DNA from: Cololabis saira | Lineage: Eukaryota; Chordata; Actinopteri; Beloniformes; Belonidae | NCBI RefSeq assembly: GCF_033807715.1 | Contig: NC_084601.1 | Coordinates: 289,001 to 353,000 of the forward strand | Direction: 5' to 3' | Length of the DNA: 64,000 nt | Part shown: positions 1-12,491 of the stretch, piece after piece | Numbering within the stretch: position 1 is the first letter of the stretch | Layout of the letters: each line of letters opens with the position of its first letter | Notes under the pieces: generated by a model | Seen by the model: only the letters and a program-made list of their open reading frames with translations | Told to the model about the DNA's origin: nothing | Databases searched by the model: none | Made by a program: the position numbers and the translations under genes

Positions 1-23
1 ACGGTGAGCTGCAGTAATGCCGG

Positions 24-231
24 ATGTTCAGAAGGGATGAACCGGGTGGAATGTGGACGGCTGAAGCGACAGAACTTGGCCGGCTTGCCGGCTTCCTGGG
101 CGGCTGTCGAGCTCGGGAGAGCGGTGTTTCGGGTACTGAGGAGTTTTCCTCCTCCGAAACTTGCTGGAGATCACCTGAAAACAGGTCGTCGTCTGATGGC
201 GACAGCGAGACGAGATCCATGTCTGAAAGGT
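24..231 (+). CDS. Unassigned exon-like ORF at left edge
   Basis: An ATG at position 24 opens a 69-codon frame that ends at AAAG|GTAAGAAG, a strong splice donor; read through, the same bases give a TAA stop. The C-terminal part is Ser/Glu/Asp-rich (SSSDGDSETRSMSER) and looks more coding-like than the surrounding DNA, which is moderately CpG-rich. A second frame (from position 4) is also open here. It could be a first coding exon, a terminal exon, or part of a repeat. I do not recognise the protein and no continuing exon is visible downstream before bnipl. Confidence 0.25.
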
Positions 232-1710
232 AAGAAGTTTTCGAGATACAAGTGTTTTTTCGGCTCTGGTGCAAAGAACGAGAGCAAAGAGGAACTGAGG
301 TTTAGGTTAGTATTTGAAGGTATGCCGGAGAGGCGTGGTGCCGGAAGAGGCGTGGTTGAGGCGTGGTTGGGGCATGGTTGAGGCGTGGTCCTGCTCCTGA
401 AATTCGCTGGTTAAGCTCCAAAAATGTAGTATTTTAGTTGAACATGTACAGCTGCCACTTGCTATAAATGTACAAATGTTTGTACATGTATACTTGTGCT
501 CCATACCATGTGATGATGATGATGAAACCATGTCACCTGAGAATGAATCTCGTCCCCACCAGAGGTGACTCCAGGTGAGACCAGAGTTTATGTTACACAT
601 AACTGCTCATTTAGCACCTGGGTTACGCCTCACCTGGCCTCACCTGGTCTCACCTGTGATTGACTGACTGACTGCTTTGACTGGTGCTGAGGAACAGAAC
701 TCTGAGGAACAGAACTGTGAAGAACAGTGAACTTTATTTTTTGAGTGGGGAACCCACATTCATTATGTTTACATTTTGGCAGGTTGTTTTGTTGTTTTTG
801 GGATGGTTTTGAGTTGATGTATTTTCTTTATTCCATACTTGAGTAAATAGTGTGGAACAGAATTGAAGCTAATTGTGCACCTGACATAAGCTAACTAAGC
901 TGAAGTCATTGTTTATATTTTTTTGTTAATTTGAATTCCAATACTTGAAGAAAGTTTATTATTTACGTGGCCATATTTATTTTTCGTTTGAGTAATTTGT
1001 TTTGTGTTTTTTTTTCAATACACGGTACCTAAACTGAAGCCATCTGCCTCTGTGTCTTGATTAATTGTGTATCATTACGTGTTCTCCTCGGCTGAATCTA
1101 GTCTTCTGAGGTTACTAGCCTACCTCTAGCTATTTGTTGCATTTTATTTCAGTAGTTACAGCCAAATATATGCTACAGAGGCCAGGTGAGGCCAGCATTG
1201 TCCACAAAGTTCAGGATCTTGAAGGACTCGTAACTGGAGGGGCAACTCATAACATACTTAAAGAAAACCAACTTTATAAAATGAAATACAGAAAAAAAAA
1301 AGATTCTGTGTCCCATGGCTTATTTTTGCAAACCTAAAGATGCAGCATTTCAGGAAGAAAGTTGTGTTGAAAGAACAAAACCTAAATGTTTCAAGAAAGT
1401 AATGCTCTGCTTTATCAAGAAAAATAAGTAATTGTGAGTTAAAAACAACGGAAAGACTCTGATACGTTCTTGTGTTTGTAATAAAACGGTTTTTATCTAC
1501 ATGTATTATTTTTTCACACACTGTCACACTTGAAGACCATGTTTTATTTCAAGCAGCTGTGCAGAGACCACAGAGCCGTAATAATGATGGTTAAACTGTG
1601 TACGTTGCCGTGGAAACGCATTTCTAGTACTGAGGAGGAGGAAACAATAGAAGTGGAAAAGATTTAAGATGTGGTCGCTAGTGGCTTGTTTTAAGCTGAG
1701 TGTGTGGGAA

Positions 1711-1719
1711 ACACACACA

Positions 1720-1762
<43 letters not shown>
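1711..1762. repeat. (CA)n microsatellite
   Basis: About 52 bp of CA dinucleotides with one interruption. The reading frames through it are low-complexity artefacts. Confidence 0.95.
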
Positions 1763-1764
<2 letters not shown>

Positions 1765-3186
1765 TAAACATGTATGATGTCATATGTTCTCAATGTGCCA
1801 GCAGCTCAAAAGTAAAAGAAGTTTGCTGTTCAAAACTTTTATTGGCGAGTGACTCATTCCCCATCTGACCCACAAAGGGACCGGCTCTTTGAAGACGATG
1901 AGAACTCAATCCAAGTTTAACCACTTATTAAACATTATCATTAGGTGCTTGTTAACTGAAAACTGATCTTTATCTATAGGCTTTTCATTTTAATCTAATT
2001 GAACAGAGCTCTCCAGGGAAATTCATTTTATCAAAAGATTTGAGGGAGTTAGAAATATAAATAAGCCTCAGAAATGCAAGAGAGCGTTTACTGTAAACCG
2101 TGAGCAGATTCCATCTGGTGTATTAAACACATTTATGTAGAGTTTCTCTGGTCCTGTGACAATAAAAAGCCACATTCATACATTTCCATACCTGATTTTA
2201 ATGTATTTACTCTATAAACACAATCAGGAATACAAAGGCCTGCCCTGCAACACCTGTCCTTTATAAATCCACCCCTGCCTCTCTTGTTTACTTAGTGACG
2301 CTAACTTATGTTTGTATGAGCAATGTTTACCTCTTACTGGCTGATGCCAAATGTGTTGTAGCTGGAGGGAAGGATTAGGGACTAATTAATCAGTCTGATT
2401 AGGTTTACTATCAAATGGTTTTGGTTAGGTTAGGTTGTACTTGGTTGAGTCAAGACTATCCAGGAAATCTGCATCCATAAGGCTGGTTTCCAGTGGAGTG
2501 AGACTAATCTGGACTGGTAGAGGAAATGTCTTCCTCCTGTGAAAAACTGTACACACTGAAACATTAACAGTGAAATATTACAATCCTATCACAATGCAGT
2601 GTTATACTGTTATACAGAGGTTATAATTGTGTCTGCAAACAGTATATACCGCCCACAGGAACACTTAGATCAAGCTTACCTCATGGTAGCCGCTCCCAAA
2701 TGAATACACACACACACGCACACACAGCGAAGAGCCTAAAGCATTAACACGGGCCCCAGATTTCAGCGATCACAATCCATGAGTGTCCACAGGATATGCT
2801 GAAACAAGCCTGATGTGCAGCGGCCGCGCCCTGCACCCTAGCTGGTTTGGAAATAATAGATGACTGGTTGCACAACACTGGTTTACACACCAAACAATGT
2901 TGGGTTATTTTGATACGCCAAGATGCTGCGCCAAGTTGTTCCTGGTGTTGGGGAAGAGACTTGGGTTGGTTGGGGTTTCCACCAGCTCGTTGGGTTAAAG
3001 GTTAGACTTGAAGTTGCCTCCACCTCCGACTGAGACCTGAGCAGAACTCCCTGCAGCCCTGCTGCTGCTGCACGGGGGGAATAATAATATGTTGATAAAA
3101 CCAGCCTGAATAAAATTTCTGTCATGATGCAGTTACATCCTCTTCCTGTTCCTTTTGTACTCCATGTTCTTCATCTCATGTGGCTC

Positions 3187-3233
3187 CTGTCTGTCTGTCT
3201 GTCTGTCTGTCTGTGTCTCTCTCTCTCTCTCTC
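3187..3233. repeat. (CTGT)n(CT)n microsatellite
   Basis: A compound simple repeat: CTGT tetranucleotides running directly into CT dinucleotides. Confidence 0.95.
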
Positions 3234-3764
3234 GGTGGAGACGCTCAGGCACGACACCTTTGTGTCTCTGGTCCGGCTCTTTGCCAGTCTGTTGCTATCG
3301 CTTTGGCACAAAAGAACTGCTGGAGCTTTTGTCTGAGGCTTTTTTCCACCTTCGGTTTTATAACTTCCAGTGATTATTAATCTCATGTTCCCCCAACACC
3401 CATTTCCAAACCCTACTTGGCCTGATATCAGCCCTCTAGCTGCTTTTTTGTTTTCCTCCATGTGGACATTTTTGACTATATACAATAAATCATATTTAAA
3501 CTCTCTGGGACAATTTTAGTTGAACCTTTTCAGAAACCCAGCTCTGTGGATATTATTCTAAATTCAGTCTCTTCCTGGTTTGGATAGTGAATCCACCCTC
3601 AGAATCATCGTTTTTCTTCAGTCCATGTCCTTCTTTTGGGTCTCCTTCATTCAGCATAAATACATAGTAGATGCTTTCATGAAGTAGATTCATGAATTTA
3701 CTTTATTTATTAAATTCATTAGAAGGATTTGCTTTGTTTCCTTTTTTTTATATAGGATATAAGC

Positions 3765-3962
3765 TATAAAATTTCCCTTCAGGATTAATAAAGTTAATTG
3801 AATTGAATCTCATCCACCCCCGGTGCCACTGAGGAGCTTATGAACCACCTCAGTGACCTCGGCTTGGGTGATGGATGAGCACGCCCCAGAGTCCCCACTT
3901 CCTCAGTGGAAGGCATGTCAGTCGGGTTGAGGAGATCCTCGAAGTATTCCTTCCACCGAAAA
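3765..3962 (-). mobile_element. Non-LTR retrotransposon (LINE) ORF2 fragment
   Basis: Read on the minus strand, 3962-3803 gives a run starting RWKEYFEDLLNPTDMPS, the linker sequence just upstream of the reverse transcriptase in fish LINEs, and reaching a VAPGVDE-like end after a frame slip. The adjoining 3770-3806 (GGATTAATAAAGTTAATTGA) resembles the A-rich 3' tail of such elements, but in plus orientation. So this is at least one broken LINE copy, perhaps two abutting fragments. Clade not settled. Confidence 0.6.
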
Positions 3963-6900
3963 GAACCCAAACCAGATCATATCTAGTCTATAAGTACAGA
4001 TTTGTACCCTGTGCAAAGTTCAGTAGATATTTTTGATAACTATTAGTTTAGCATGAACATTTAGAAGGAAGATCTTGAGCAAAAGATTTGTTGGAGTTAG
4101 AAATATAAATAAGATGTCATTTTATTGACAGCTACACAGTCCTTTAACTAAACTACAACTCATATCAAGTCCGTCCAACATTCACTGTTTACTGAATTTT
4201 AATACAGAAGTCGACCTGGATAGCAAAATGAGTCTGAAATCATCACTGAGAAATGAACAGATGGTAAACTTCCAGTCAAGATCAGAGCATTTTTCAAGAC
4301 TGCTGCTCTGATCTTCAAAAAATCCAGCTTTTATACCTATGGTTTGATATATCCCAGTCAGGTGAGAGGTGGTGACGGATTACTGGAGACAAACAACTTC
4401 TAGCTAGCTTAGTATGGTGAATGAATGCTCTGGGAAAACATACGAGTCCCACAAAGGCCAGTGCTAAGTGGAGACCCTCTTGCTCTGAGACGACTCCACA
4501 CACCATTTATAGAAATTATTCATCTAGGCTACTGACAATAACTGGAACTACCATGCACCACACCCTCGGAACAAAGGAATCAGTCCAGAAAGTAAATAAA
4601 CAAAATGCATATATATGGGACTTCCAGGTTTTGCCAAATATGGAATTAAGCATTGATATAAATGCAGACAAATTCAAAAAACAAAACAAACCCAAAAATC
4701 ATTGACCCGATTTTCATATTTGTAGATTTCGATCAATGTAAAAAAATAATACTAATAGCATAGCAACAGTAGAAAAGAAAGTTAACTTGGATCAGGATTC
4801 AAACAGTCGGCTCTGTGTTCCTGTTTGTGGAGTTTCCTCAGCAGCTACCTCACTTCCTTCCTGTCAACCCCAGTTTCCTGGCCAGCATAGGTACACAGAC
4901 TGGTCGGACACACAAACTACTGCGTAACCATCATTTCAGGGGGCATAAAACAGACTTACTGTAACCATACTCAGGATTTCTGTAACGTTAACCCTCACAT
5001 TAAACGCGTCTTCACATTTTGATGTGATGATTCACTCCAAAGGGCAGATGCATCCCTCCAGTCTGCTCCCACAACAGACGTAAAACAGGTACTCACACAC
5101 ACTTATGTGCTTTCCTGTTCTTTATAAATGACCACAGTGTTCCTTCTTCTGCACAAACATTGAAAGTCCTCACGCATATGGCTCAGATGTTTTTATTAGC
5201 GATCTGGATCAAACCTGCTGGAACTGATAACTCAAAGGAAACCATTGCCAGGGCCATATCAACCCGTTACAAGGTTCCAGGGCACTTTAGGAGCTGTGGG
5301 CCCCTTTGCAAACTTATAAATTATTTATAAGTGATTTTTATTCATTTTAGGTTTGTTTAAAAGACAAAACAGAAAACTAAAGATACTGAAATAAGTATAA
5401 GATGGATTGAAAGAAAAAAAAGAAAGAAGAGAAGAAAGGAAAATGAAAGAATCAGTTCCTAACCTTCCTAAGAATATATTTTATTTCATTTTATTTTGCC
5501 AAACTACTTTCCCAGCCCCACTTTGTTTTGTTAGTTTTATGTTTGTGCAACCTCATCATCATCATGAGAAAAAAGGCATTTATTTTGTGTTGTAAATTTC
5601 ATTTTAAAAGAAAAAAAAAGAAAGAATAGGCCATTCCAAGCTCCAACTGGCTAACTTTTGGGTTGAGGCCTTAAATTCAACAAAAGACATTTAATTCTCT
5701 TGACATGGTACAGAAAAATTGATCCCTCTCAGAGTTGTCATGGATATGAAATCACAATGGTTTTTTGAACCAGGCTGTAATTATATTTATTTCTGTTCTG
5801 GAGCAGAAATAAACATGGGAGTCAATGGAGATGGACAGGGTTTTGGAGGCAGCCCCCAGTGGCCAGTCAGGGAACTACAATTGATCTTACCTCCCCATCA
5901 GCCTCAATGCAAAAGTTGTAAGGTTTACACTAACTGGAATCATACTTCCAGAACACACAGTCATTAAAACACTTGAGTCAACATGGCTGTGCCTGGCCCT
6001 GGGATAACACGCCTCCCTTTTCCAGAGAGAAGTGTCTTTAAAACACCTCTGTAAGAGCAGCTCTCATTTCAGTTTTGTGCTTTCAAAGGCGTCAACTGAA
6101 GGAAGAACTGAACAAACTGAGAATGAATAACTCAATAAAAAAGACCAGTATAGCAGAGTCAGTGCAACTTGACATCAGTGCACTGAACCGTTGTGGTTTG
6201 ATGGAATAGCAAGAGCATTCTGCTTTGAAAAATACTGAGTGCAGAGACAATAAGCCTTAAATACCTTTTATCAGTTTGTAAAAAACGTTTATTGATATTG
6301 TCAGACAAGACTGAAATCTCCTTGACACTTGATAATACCGTAATTTAAAAAATGATATGCGTTCAATTCATAGCTGAATGGTAGAAGTCAAAATGTGTCA
6401 TTATTAAAGGATTCTATCTTGCACCAACAGGTTTATGATCTGTGAGAACGAGATCATAACTTGGCTGGACAAGATTATAAAGTAAGCATATTGTTTATGC
6501 ACATATATTTAAAAAATAGTATTTTGCAGAGTTTGAAATGAACAGCATCTCCATGGCAGTTATTTAAGTCTTTAGAGTTAGTCAGTGGCTTAGTTCATGA
6601 CAATTGATTATTAGAATTATTTAAAAGTTTGACAAAATGTTAAATGAAAAATGTTTAAAAAAAATAAAAATAAAGTTTGACAAAATGTAAGTTATAAAAT
6701 TATATGTATTAATTAAATAATATTGTAATCAGGAAGCTCATCTTTCCTGATAGATTACATCATTCCATCTCTTTTTTATTCATCTAAGAGAAGGTTAATC
6801 TCTCATGTTTAAACTAAAAGTCACCTTTAACACTGTTTACAAGTGAACTCGTCAATAAGGTTACAACTTGTAATGACTGTTAGCTCTTGTTGGCAATCTC

Positions 6901-7014
6901 TGGGGAGAGATTTCCAGGCTGATACTGTTGGGATTGGTCTTTAAAAACACTGAGTAAAGGTGTTTGAAGAAGAAGGTGCTGGTGCGTGAGAAGCACCTGA
7001 ACATCCCCGGAGCT
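3963..7014. other. Non-coding stretch between LINE fragment and bnipl
   Basis: No gene is supported. Contents: the second copy of the GTTAGAAATATAAATAAG-type motif (4081-4115), a purine-rich tract (5409-5445), and at 5726-5900 a stretch (about TGGAGGCAGCCCCCAGTGGCC) that reads like a dispersed fish repeat. AT-rich DNA fills 6240-6840. The last part probably holds the bnipl 3' UTR. Confidence 0.4.
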
Positions 7015-10000
7015 TCACCTGGACAAGTTCTGGTCGTACCTGCAGGATCAGAGACGCCGTCAACACATCCACTCCTCACATCACTGGTAAAGCTTTTAAA
7101 ATGAATATTTGTTACAGGTTTCCTGACCGATTACAACCTCTTATGGCTGAGGTAAGGACGATGAATCTGTCCATTGCTCTTATCAATTCAAAGTTAATTA
7201 TGCTTTTTAAACATCAAAAGAAAAATGCCAATATCTTGAATGAATGGATGAATGTCACTCACTGTCTGACGCAGTCTGGGATTTGGACATGTTCAGTGGG
7301 TACGAAGCTGGAAAGTTCCAGAAGACTGTCTACAAACTGGAGTTTCCTGCTAAATTTAGAGCTGAGGAGGAGGAGGAGAAAGAGGACGAAGAGTCCATTT
7401 ATTTATCCTTCCTCTTCTTGGTGACAGTAACACAGGAGGGGCTGAGGACAAAAGCACAGACCTGATGAAAGGTTTGATGATGGTGATGACAGCTTTGATG
7501 TACCACATAGGGTGAACCACGTAGAAACCCTTCAGGTTCTTCCTCAACCTGCAGAAACACAGCCAGACGGATGAATGCATGAAAAATCGGACTTCTTTTA
7601 CCCAGATAGTGACCAGTTTGGTTTATTGGAGTGTCTTTATTCATCTGTTTTGTCCGTTAGTGTGTATATTGTTTTTTTCTCTACCTCCGGTCGATGGTGG
7701 TGTAACACTCCTTCAGCCAGCTGACTCCTGGTAGTTTGTCCTTCTGACCTCCAGCACAAAGATACACTATCACGTAGTTCTCCGTCACCATCAGCTCCAG
7801 AGTCCCAACCACAAACCTGGCAGACGCCAAGAAAGACACAAGGAGAAACAGAAAGATATTAGAGACAGAAACCATTTAAGGTTCTCCCGTTCAGGAGTCA
7901 CTTGGGAGTCATTTTTACTATTCAGGAATGGCAGTTGTGTTCAGACTTGTTGCCATGGGTTAAATGAGGAAGTTGAGGAACCGGGAATACGTAACGCCAT
8001 CAAGGGATCACAGAGGTGGCAAGATGAATGTGTTTGTGTATTACCTGAACAAGTTATCCATCACATACTGGTAATTCTCCAGACTGTTTTCTGGCAGGTA
8101 ACAGGAGGAAAACACGATGATGTCATTCATACCATCTCCGTAGTAACCTGGGATATGAGAGAGGGGTGTGAGCTGAGACCGGCAGGTGAGGGTGGGACGG
8201 GTGAGCCGGTGCAGATGGCTGGACAAACCTCCATGAGACAGCACCCTGAGAAACGGCTCCAGGACACTCATGTTGACACGGCTGGGCTGTGAGGGGTCAC
8301 CCATGGAGAAAGAGCGCCACCTGGTGCCCCTGCCGTCCACCACATCCTCCCCTGGTAGAGAAGCAGCCCGAGAGCCCGACCTGGACCTGGAGCCAAACGC
8401 TCCTCGGGTCCCGACGGCGAGACGCTGCAGGTTATCTGGAGAAAAATCCATTCAGAGATTTACAGCCCGTCAGACATATGTTTCACGTCCTCACGGCCTC
8501 TCACCTTCCAGATCCAGGTCGTAGCCGGGGAGGTGCAGGGACTCGCTGTCGGAGGGCGTCTCCAGGGCATCCAGGTCAATATCAAGTCTGGCCTCATCGT
8601 CATCTTCAAGTGAAGGGGAGATGACCGCTGAGGGAAAGTCGTCAGAGACCATTGAGCCGCTGCCACCTGCAGAAGAAGGATCATCACCTTAAGGTGTCAG
8701 CTTGACTGATGCATAGTCTGCCAGCAGAATTCATCCGGTCCTCTGGGGAGATCCCTGCTCTCGACCTCCAGAGCAGGCACACATCTGCCCGGCTAGAGAC
8801 CCACAGAACAGGCTCATTCAACAACTTTTTACTCAAGCCAACCCTGACTGAAAGAGGGGAGACTGAACTCCCTTAGGAGTCTCAGTGGCTTTCTGCAAAA
8901 ATGATTGATAAAAAGACCAAGAAAACATTTACACAGCTGAATCAAAAGTGTAAATTCAGTCTGGAGCTGGAGCTTCATGAGATACCTAATGACAGGCTGA
9001 GAGCTGGAGCCACCAGGATTTTCTTCTTCACTGGTTTCCGTCCTGACAAAGCCAGACTGTTCGGAGGATCTGCAGACAGGGAATTTAAATTAAGATAAAT
9101 GAAGCATCAGAAAGGAAATATTCTTATGATCATTGTTAAGTTCTTCTTTATAAACAGCATTAAATTCACATTATTCCTGATTTTGCAAGAATCCTACTCT
9201 CATTTTAGTATTTTACTGATTTTCAGTTAATATTTGAAATTATTTTGTTGCATATTATTATATACAAGTGTAAAATAGAGCATTTTCACACTTAACTTAA
9301 TTCTGAAAATTGCTTTTAGAAAATGATATCGGCAATATCTTTATTTTATTTTAATTTAAGTTGGTTTAACTTAATTTATATATTAATGATAGTTATTTTT
9401 ATGTAACATTGCTTTATTATTATTTTTACTTGATTCTTTTCAACCGTGTGTGCGTGTGTGTGTTTGTGTAGGTTTATCCCTGAATTTAGCTGCCGGGAAC
9501 CTTGATGAGGAAAATAGCAAATCCACTTTTTTACCCGGTCGGCCTCTGCCTGATGTTGAGGGTTTTGGCTCCTCAGGCTCTTCAGACTCTGCTGAGCAGG
9601 AGGAGAAAAGAAAATGAGGAAAATGATAGACTGACTTGACTAAAAATCACACACATCAGGACATTACTTGGTGATAAAAAAAATTACTAATAAGCTGAGA
9701 CCAGATAGGTTTTTGAAAGTGATTCCAATAGATGAGTGTTCCATACCCTGCTTGTCTCCCTCCTCCCTCTCTTCTTCTGCAGCCGGGGGTTCCTCTCTGG
9801 ATTCCTCCACTTCACCCTCAGCTAAAATAATGAAAGAAAGACAATCAAAGATATCATTATATATAACGCAGCTACATGAATACGAGACACACATCTACTC
9901 TTCTTGCCTGCTGAGCCGGCCTCCGACACCGACGTGACGACATCGTTGGACATTTTCTCATCTTCTGTGGAAAAACCAACCGAAATGAAGAAAACCATTT

Positions 10001-10896
10001 AGGAAAACCAACAAAGGTTTGGAATATTCAGTCCAGAGGCAGAGCTCAAATGTACCCAAACTTTCATTTGTATTATTCTTATTGTCTTGTTTCTTTGCCA
10101 TATGGCAAAAATGAAATGAATATAATATATAAATGTAATGTAATATATAAATGTAAATATAAATATTTACATTTTTGATAACTGTACAGTTATCAAAAAC
10201 TGTATTTTTTTCTCTACGTATCCCCTTTGTTTTTTTTTTGATTGTTTCTTTTTTAATGATAACTTTTATACAAATAATCTTGCTTGTACCTTTGTAACCT
10301 TTACCCGTGTACAACTTCCCAGCAAAGTTTAAGAAAAAAATAAGCTAAATAAAGATACTGAACATGTGATCAGAAGTCCTGACATAAACTGGTAGGGTGA
10401 GGTCATGTGATCTATACGCTGATGTGATTGTCAAATATATGTTTTGTAATATATTGGGTCTGAATTTTTTTTAATTACTTTTGAAAATATATTTATTTCC
10501 TTGCTAATATAGAGACAGCAAAACAATGAATACCAATTTGATGGTCACATAGTTGAGGGAGGGCAGTGGTTGCTGGAGTATTTCCAGATGTATCAGCAGT
10601 CGTGTTGGGGGTTTTGATGTTTTCTGGGTTGTCGCCGTCCAGGAAAGACCTGCATTCAGAAATATATCCATAGTGATAAATTAGGAAGTGAGCTGAAGCA
10701 TAATTGATTGATGAATTATTTGGTACAACACATTTAGATATAAAAAAACGGTTAAGGCAAAAGATAAGGGGTAAGCCCATATGAAGATAAACATCCTGAT
10801 AAATGTACTTGTGTTTTGATGAAAGAAAATTAAACTCTGGGGAAGAAACTCTTACCTGGACATATCATGCTCTTGTTCATTCGCTCTGGACTCCAT
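7015..10896 (-). CDS. bnipl: BNIPL/BNIP2-family BCH-domain protein, complete
   Basis: Twelve coding exons on the minus strand: 10896-10856, 10649-10534, 9964-9908, 9821-9747, 9591-9535, 8666-8505, 8435-8229, 8147-8045, 7816-7685, 7548-7462, 7361-7263, 7039-7015. They join in phase to 1161 nt (386 aa plus TGA). The N-terminal ~220 residues are acidic and low-complexity, with a conserved-looking stretch LDIDLDALETPSDSES. From about residue 225 comes a BCH (CRAL-TRIO-like) domain: EPFLRVLSHGGYYGDG, NYQYVMDNLFRFVVGTLEL, then RRLRKNLKGFYVVHP and SSKFSRKL. These match the BNIP2/BNIPL/caytaxin/PRUNE2 family. Family knowledge: such proteins are adaptors that bind small GTPases, RhoGAP/GEFs and membranes. 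The W-E-D-D motif that BNIP2 and caytaxin carry before the domain is not seen. The symbol is chosen over bnip2 because human BNIPL lies near PSMB4. Intron 3 uses a GC-AG donor (CAG|GCAAGA). The exact exon 2 donor is the least certain junction. Confidence 0.88.
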
Positions 10897-11164
10897 TGTT
10901 CTGGTTGGGTAGGATAATAAAATCATCAATATTTCTCATTGATCATATCTGATACTTTTGCTTGATTGAATGAAAAGCAGAAAAAAACGGATATCTTTTA
11001 ATGAAGGTATAGTCTGAATTAATGGGATGGAGAGATAACAACTTTGAAAATTAAGAGTTAAAAGATTTCATATTCATGCACTGTTAAAAATAAAAATAAA
11101 ACTATTTTATGATTATGAATGTCATTTACACTGTTACTTGAAAATGAACATTTTTGATCATTTT

Positions 11165-11420
11165 TGCCACGCTTCCTGAGTCTGGTTCTGCCGGAGGTTT
11201 CTTCCTCTTAAAGGGGACTTTTCTCTCCACAGTCTCAGTGCTTGGACAGGACAGGGCATTATATTCAACAAAGGTTTCTTTAGCGTAGCAAAAATAATTA
11301 TTCTCGTCTTATCGGCTTTTGATTAATTGGACTAAATTGGAATGAGTTAAACTGAATTGTTGAAGTGCCTTGGGATGACATTTGTCATGATTTGTAGCTA
11401 TATAAATGAATCTGAGCTAA
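11165..11420 (+). mobile_element. LINE (L2-type) 3'-end fragment
   Basis: The stretch from GGTTCTGCCGGAGGTTTCTT through GTAGCTATATAAATGAAT reads like the 3' end of fish L2-type LINEs: the GGAGGTTTCTTCCT-AAAGGG block, then a TATATAAAT and AATTGAA tail. No coding part is attached. It lies in the bnipl 5' UTR intron. Confidence 0.6.
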
Positions 11421-12103
11421 AATTGAATCAAACAAAACTGAAAAAACAAAACAAAACATTTGCTGATTTTACTGTTTGTTATTACTTCGAGATGTTGTTA
11501 TCTATTTAATGACATCTGGGCTCTTAACCAACATTACTGACCACGATAGTATCAATACTCTGGAAGTTACTGGTATTATTTTTATATTTTTATTTGTAAA
11601 GCAGCAGGTCATCAGTTCTTGGTCTGGACTGTTGTTTTGGTCAGAATTTGGATCAAACTGCTTCAGCATTATTTAGTATAACCAATGGAGAAGTAGAAAC
11701 TTCAGGGCAATTTAATGAGGACACAAAATTTGCACATCTTCCACTGCAAGAAACAACGTGAAGGCTGAATGATGCTCAGCATCCACACAACATGCAAAGC
11801 AGGTTGAGGAGAACTGACAACAACACAGGTTAAAACACCAGGTAAATGTCAAATCTGTCATAAAGTAAATGGAACTAAAATCTGGCTTCTGTCCCCTATA
11901 TTGCAATTTTGAACTACTTTCTAGACCCAGGCTTTAACCTAGGGAATACTGTAGAACATGCCATTATGAAATTAAGGAAACACAATGATTGTTTTGTTGT
12001 TTTAGGAAACAGTCTTTTTGCTTTAACATCATTTTTAAAGTTCTGACATGTTGAAACTGAAACAATTGCAGTGAATCAGACCTCATGACACAATGCTGGA
12101 CAA

Positions 12104-12164
12104 TATAAAACGTCTTTGCATAAAGATTTCACTTCACTGGAGCTGAACCAAGAAACAGATCCAT
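12104..12164 (+). promoter_or_regulatory. Possible plus-strand TATA promoter and mini-exon
   Basis: TATAAAA at 12104-12110 is followed about 55 bases later by a perfect donor (CCAT|GTAAGT, 12164/12165). The layout fits a TATA promoter with a short first exon antisense to the bnipl 5' UTR intron. No downstream exon could be assigned and chance is a real alternative. Confidence 0.2.
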
Positions 12165-12491
12165 GTAAGTTTGTATTTGTGACGCTCATATGAATCTGCT
12201 GCGTTAATCTGCTTTGCCCTTATCTGCCAGAAACACTGGTCCACATAGGGAAAGTTTGAACTACAAAACTAAAAGCCTGACTAAAAAATAATCACATATA
12301 ATCACATAAAAACGTTAATTTTACTGTAAAGGGAATAGGAAAACTGAATAGACTTACAATGGTTCTGCTCCCTCAGCCCGCTGACTACCAGGGGAGGAGA
12401 GACAGGTGAGACTGCTGAGACCGGTTCAGGAAGAACAGTCAAGATCACAGACAAACCTGTTGCACACCTGCTGACTCAGCTCATGACATCA

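Larger units (their letters stand above)
232..3774. other. Non-coding stretch, left flank
   Basis: No gene is supported here. It holds short G+T-rich tandem units (GGCGTGGTTGA-like, 335-390), CACCTGG-rich units (618-655), a CA tract and a CTGT/CT tract. A motif of about 35 bp ending in GTTAGAAATATAAATAAG at 2033-2066 recurs at 4081-4115. It looks like ordinary repeat-rich intergenic or intronic DNA. Confidence 0.5.
10897..12491 (-). promoter_or_regulatory. bnipl: bnipl 5' UTR exon, 5' UTR intron and promoter
   Basis: The coding exon begins at 10900 after an acceptor (CCAACCAG|AACAATGGAG), so the ATG lies four bases into the exon and the leader is spliced. A matching upstream exon ends at 12358 with ATT|GTAAGTC on the minus strand. 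Just upstream of that exon are an AP-1 site (TGACTCA, 12472-12478) and a CRE-like site (TGACATCA, 12484-12491). The start of transcription is therefore inferred to lie near 12400-12470. The exon is inferred from splice-site fit only. Confidence 0.55.
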
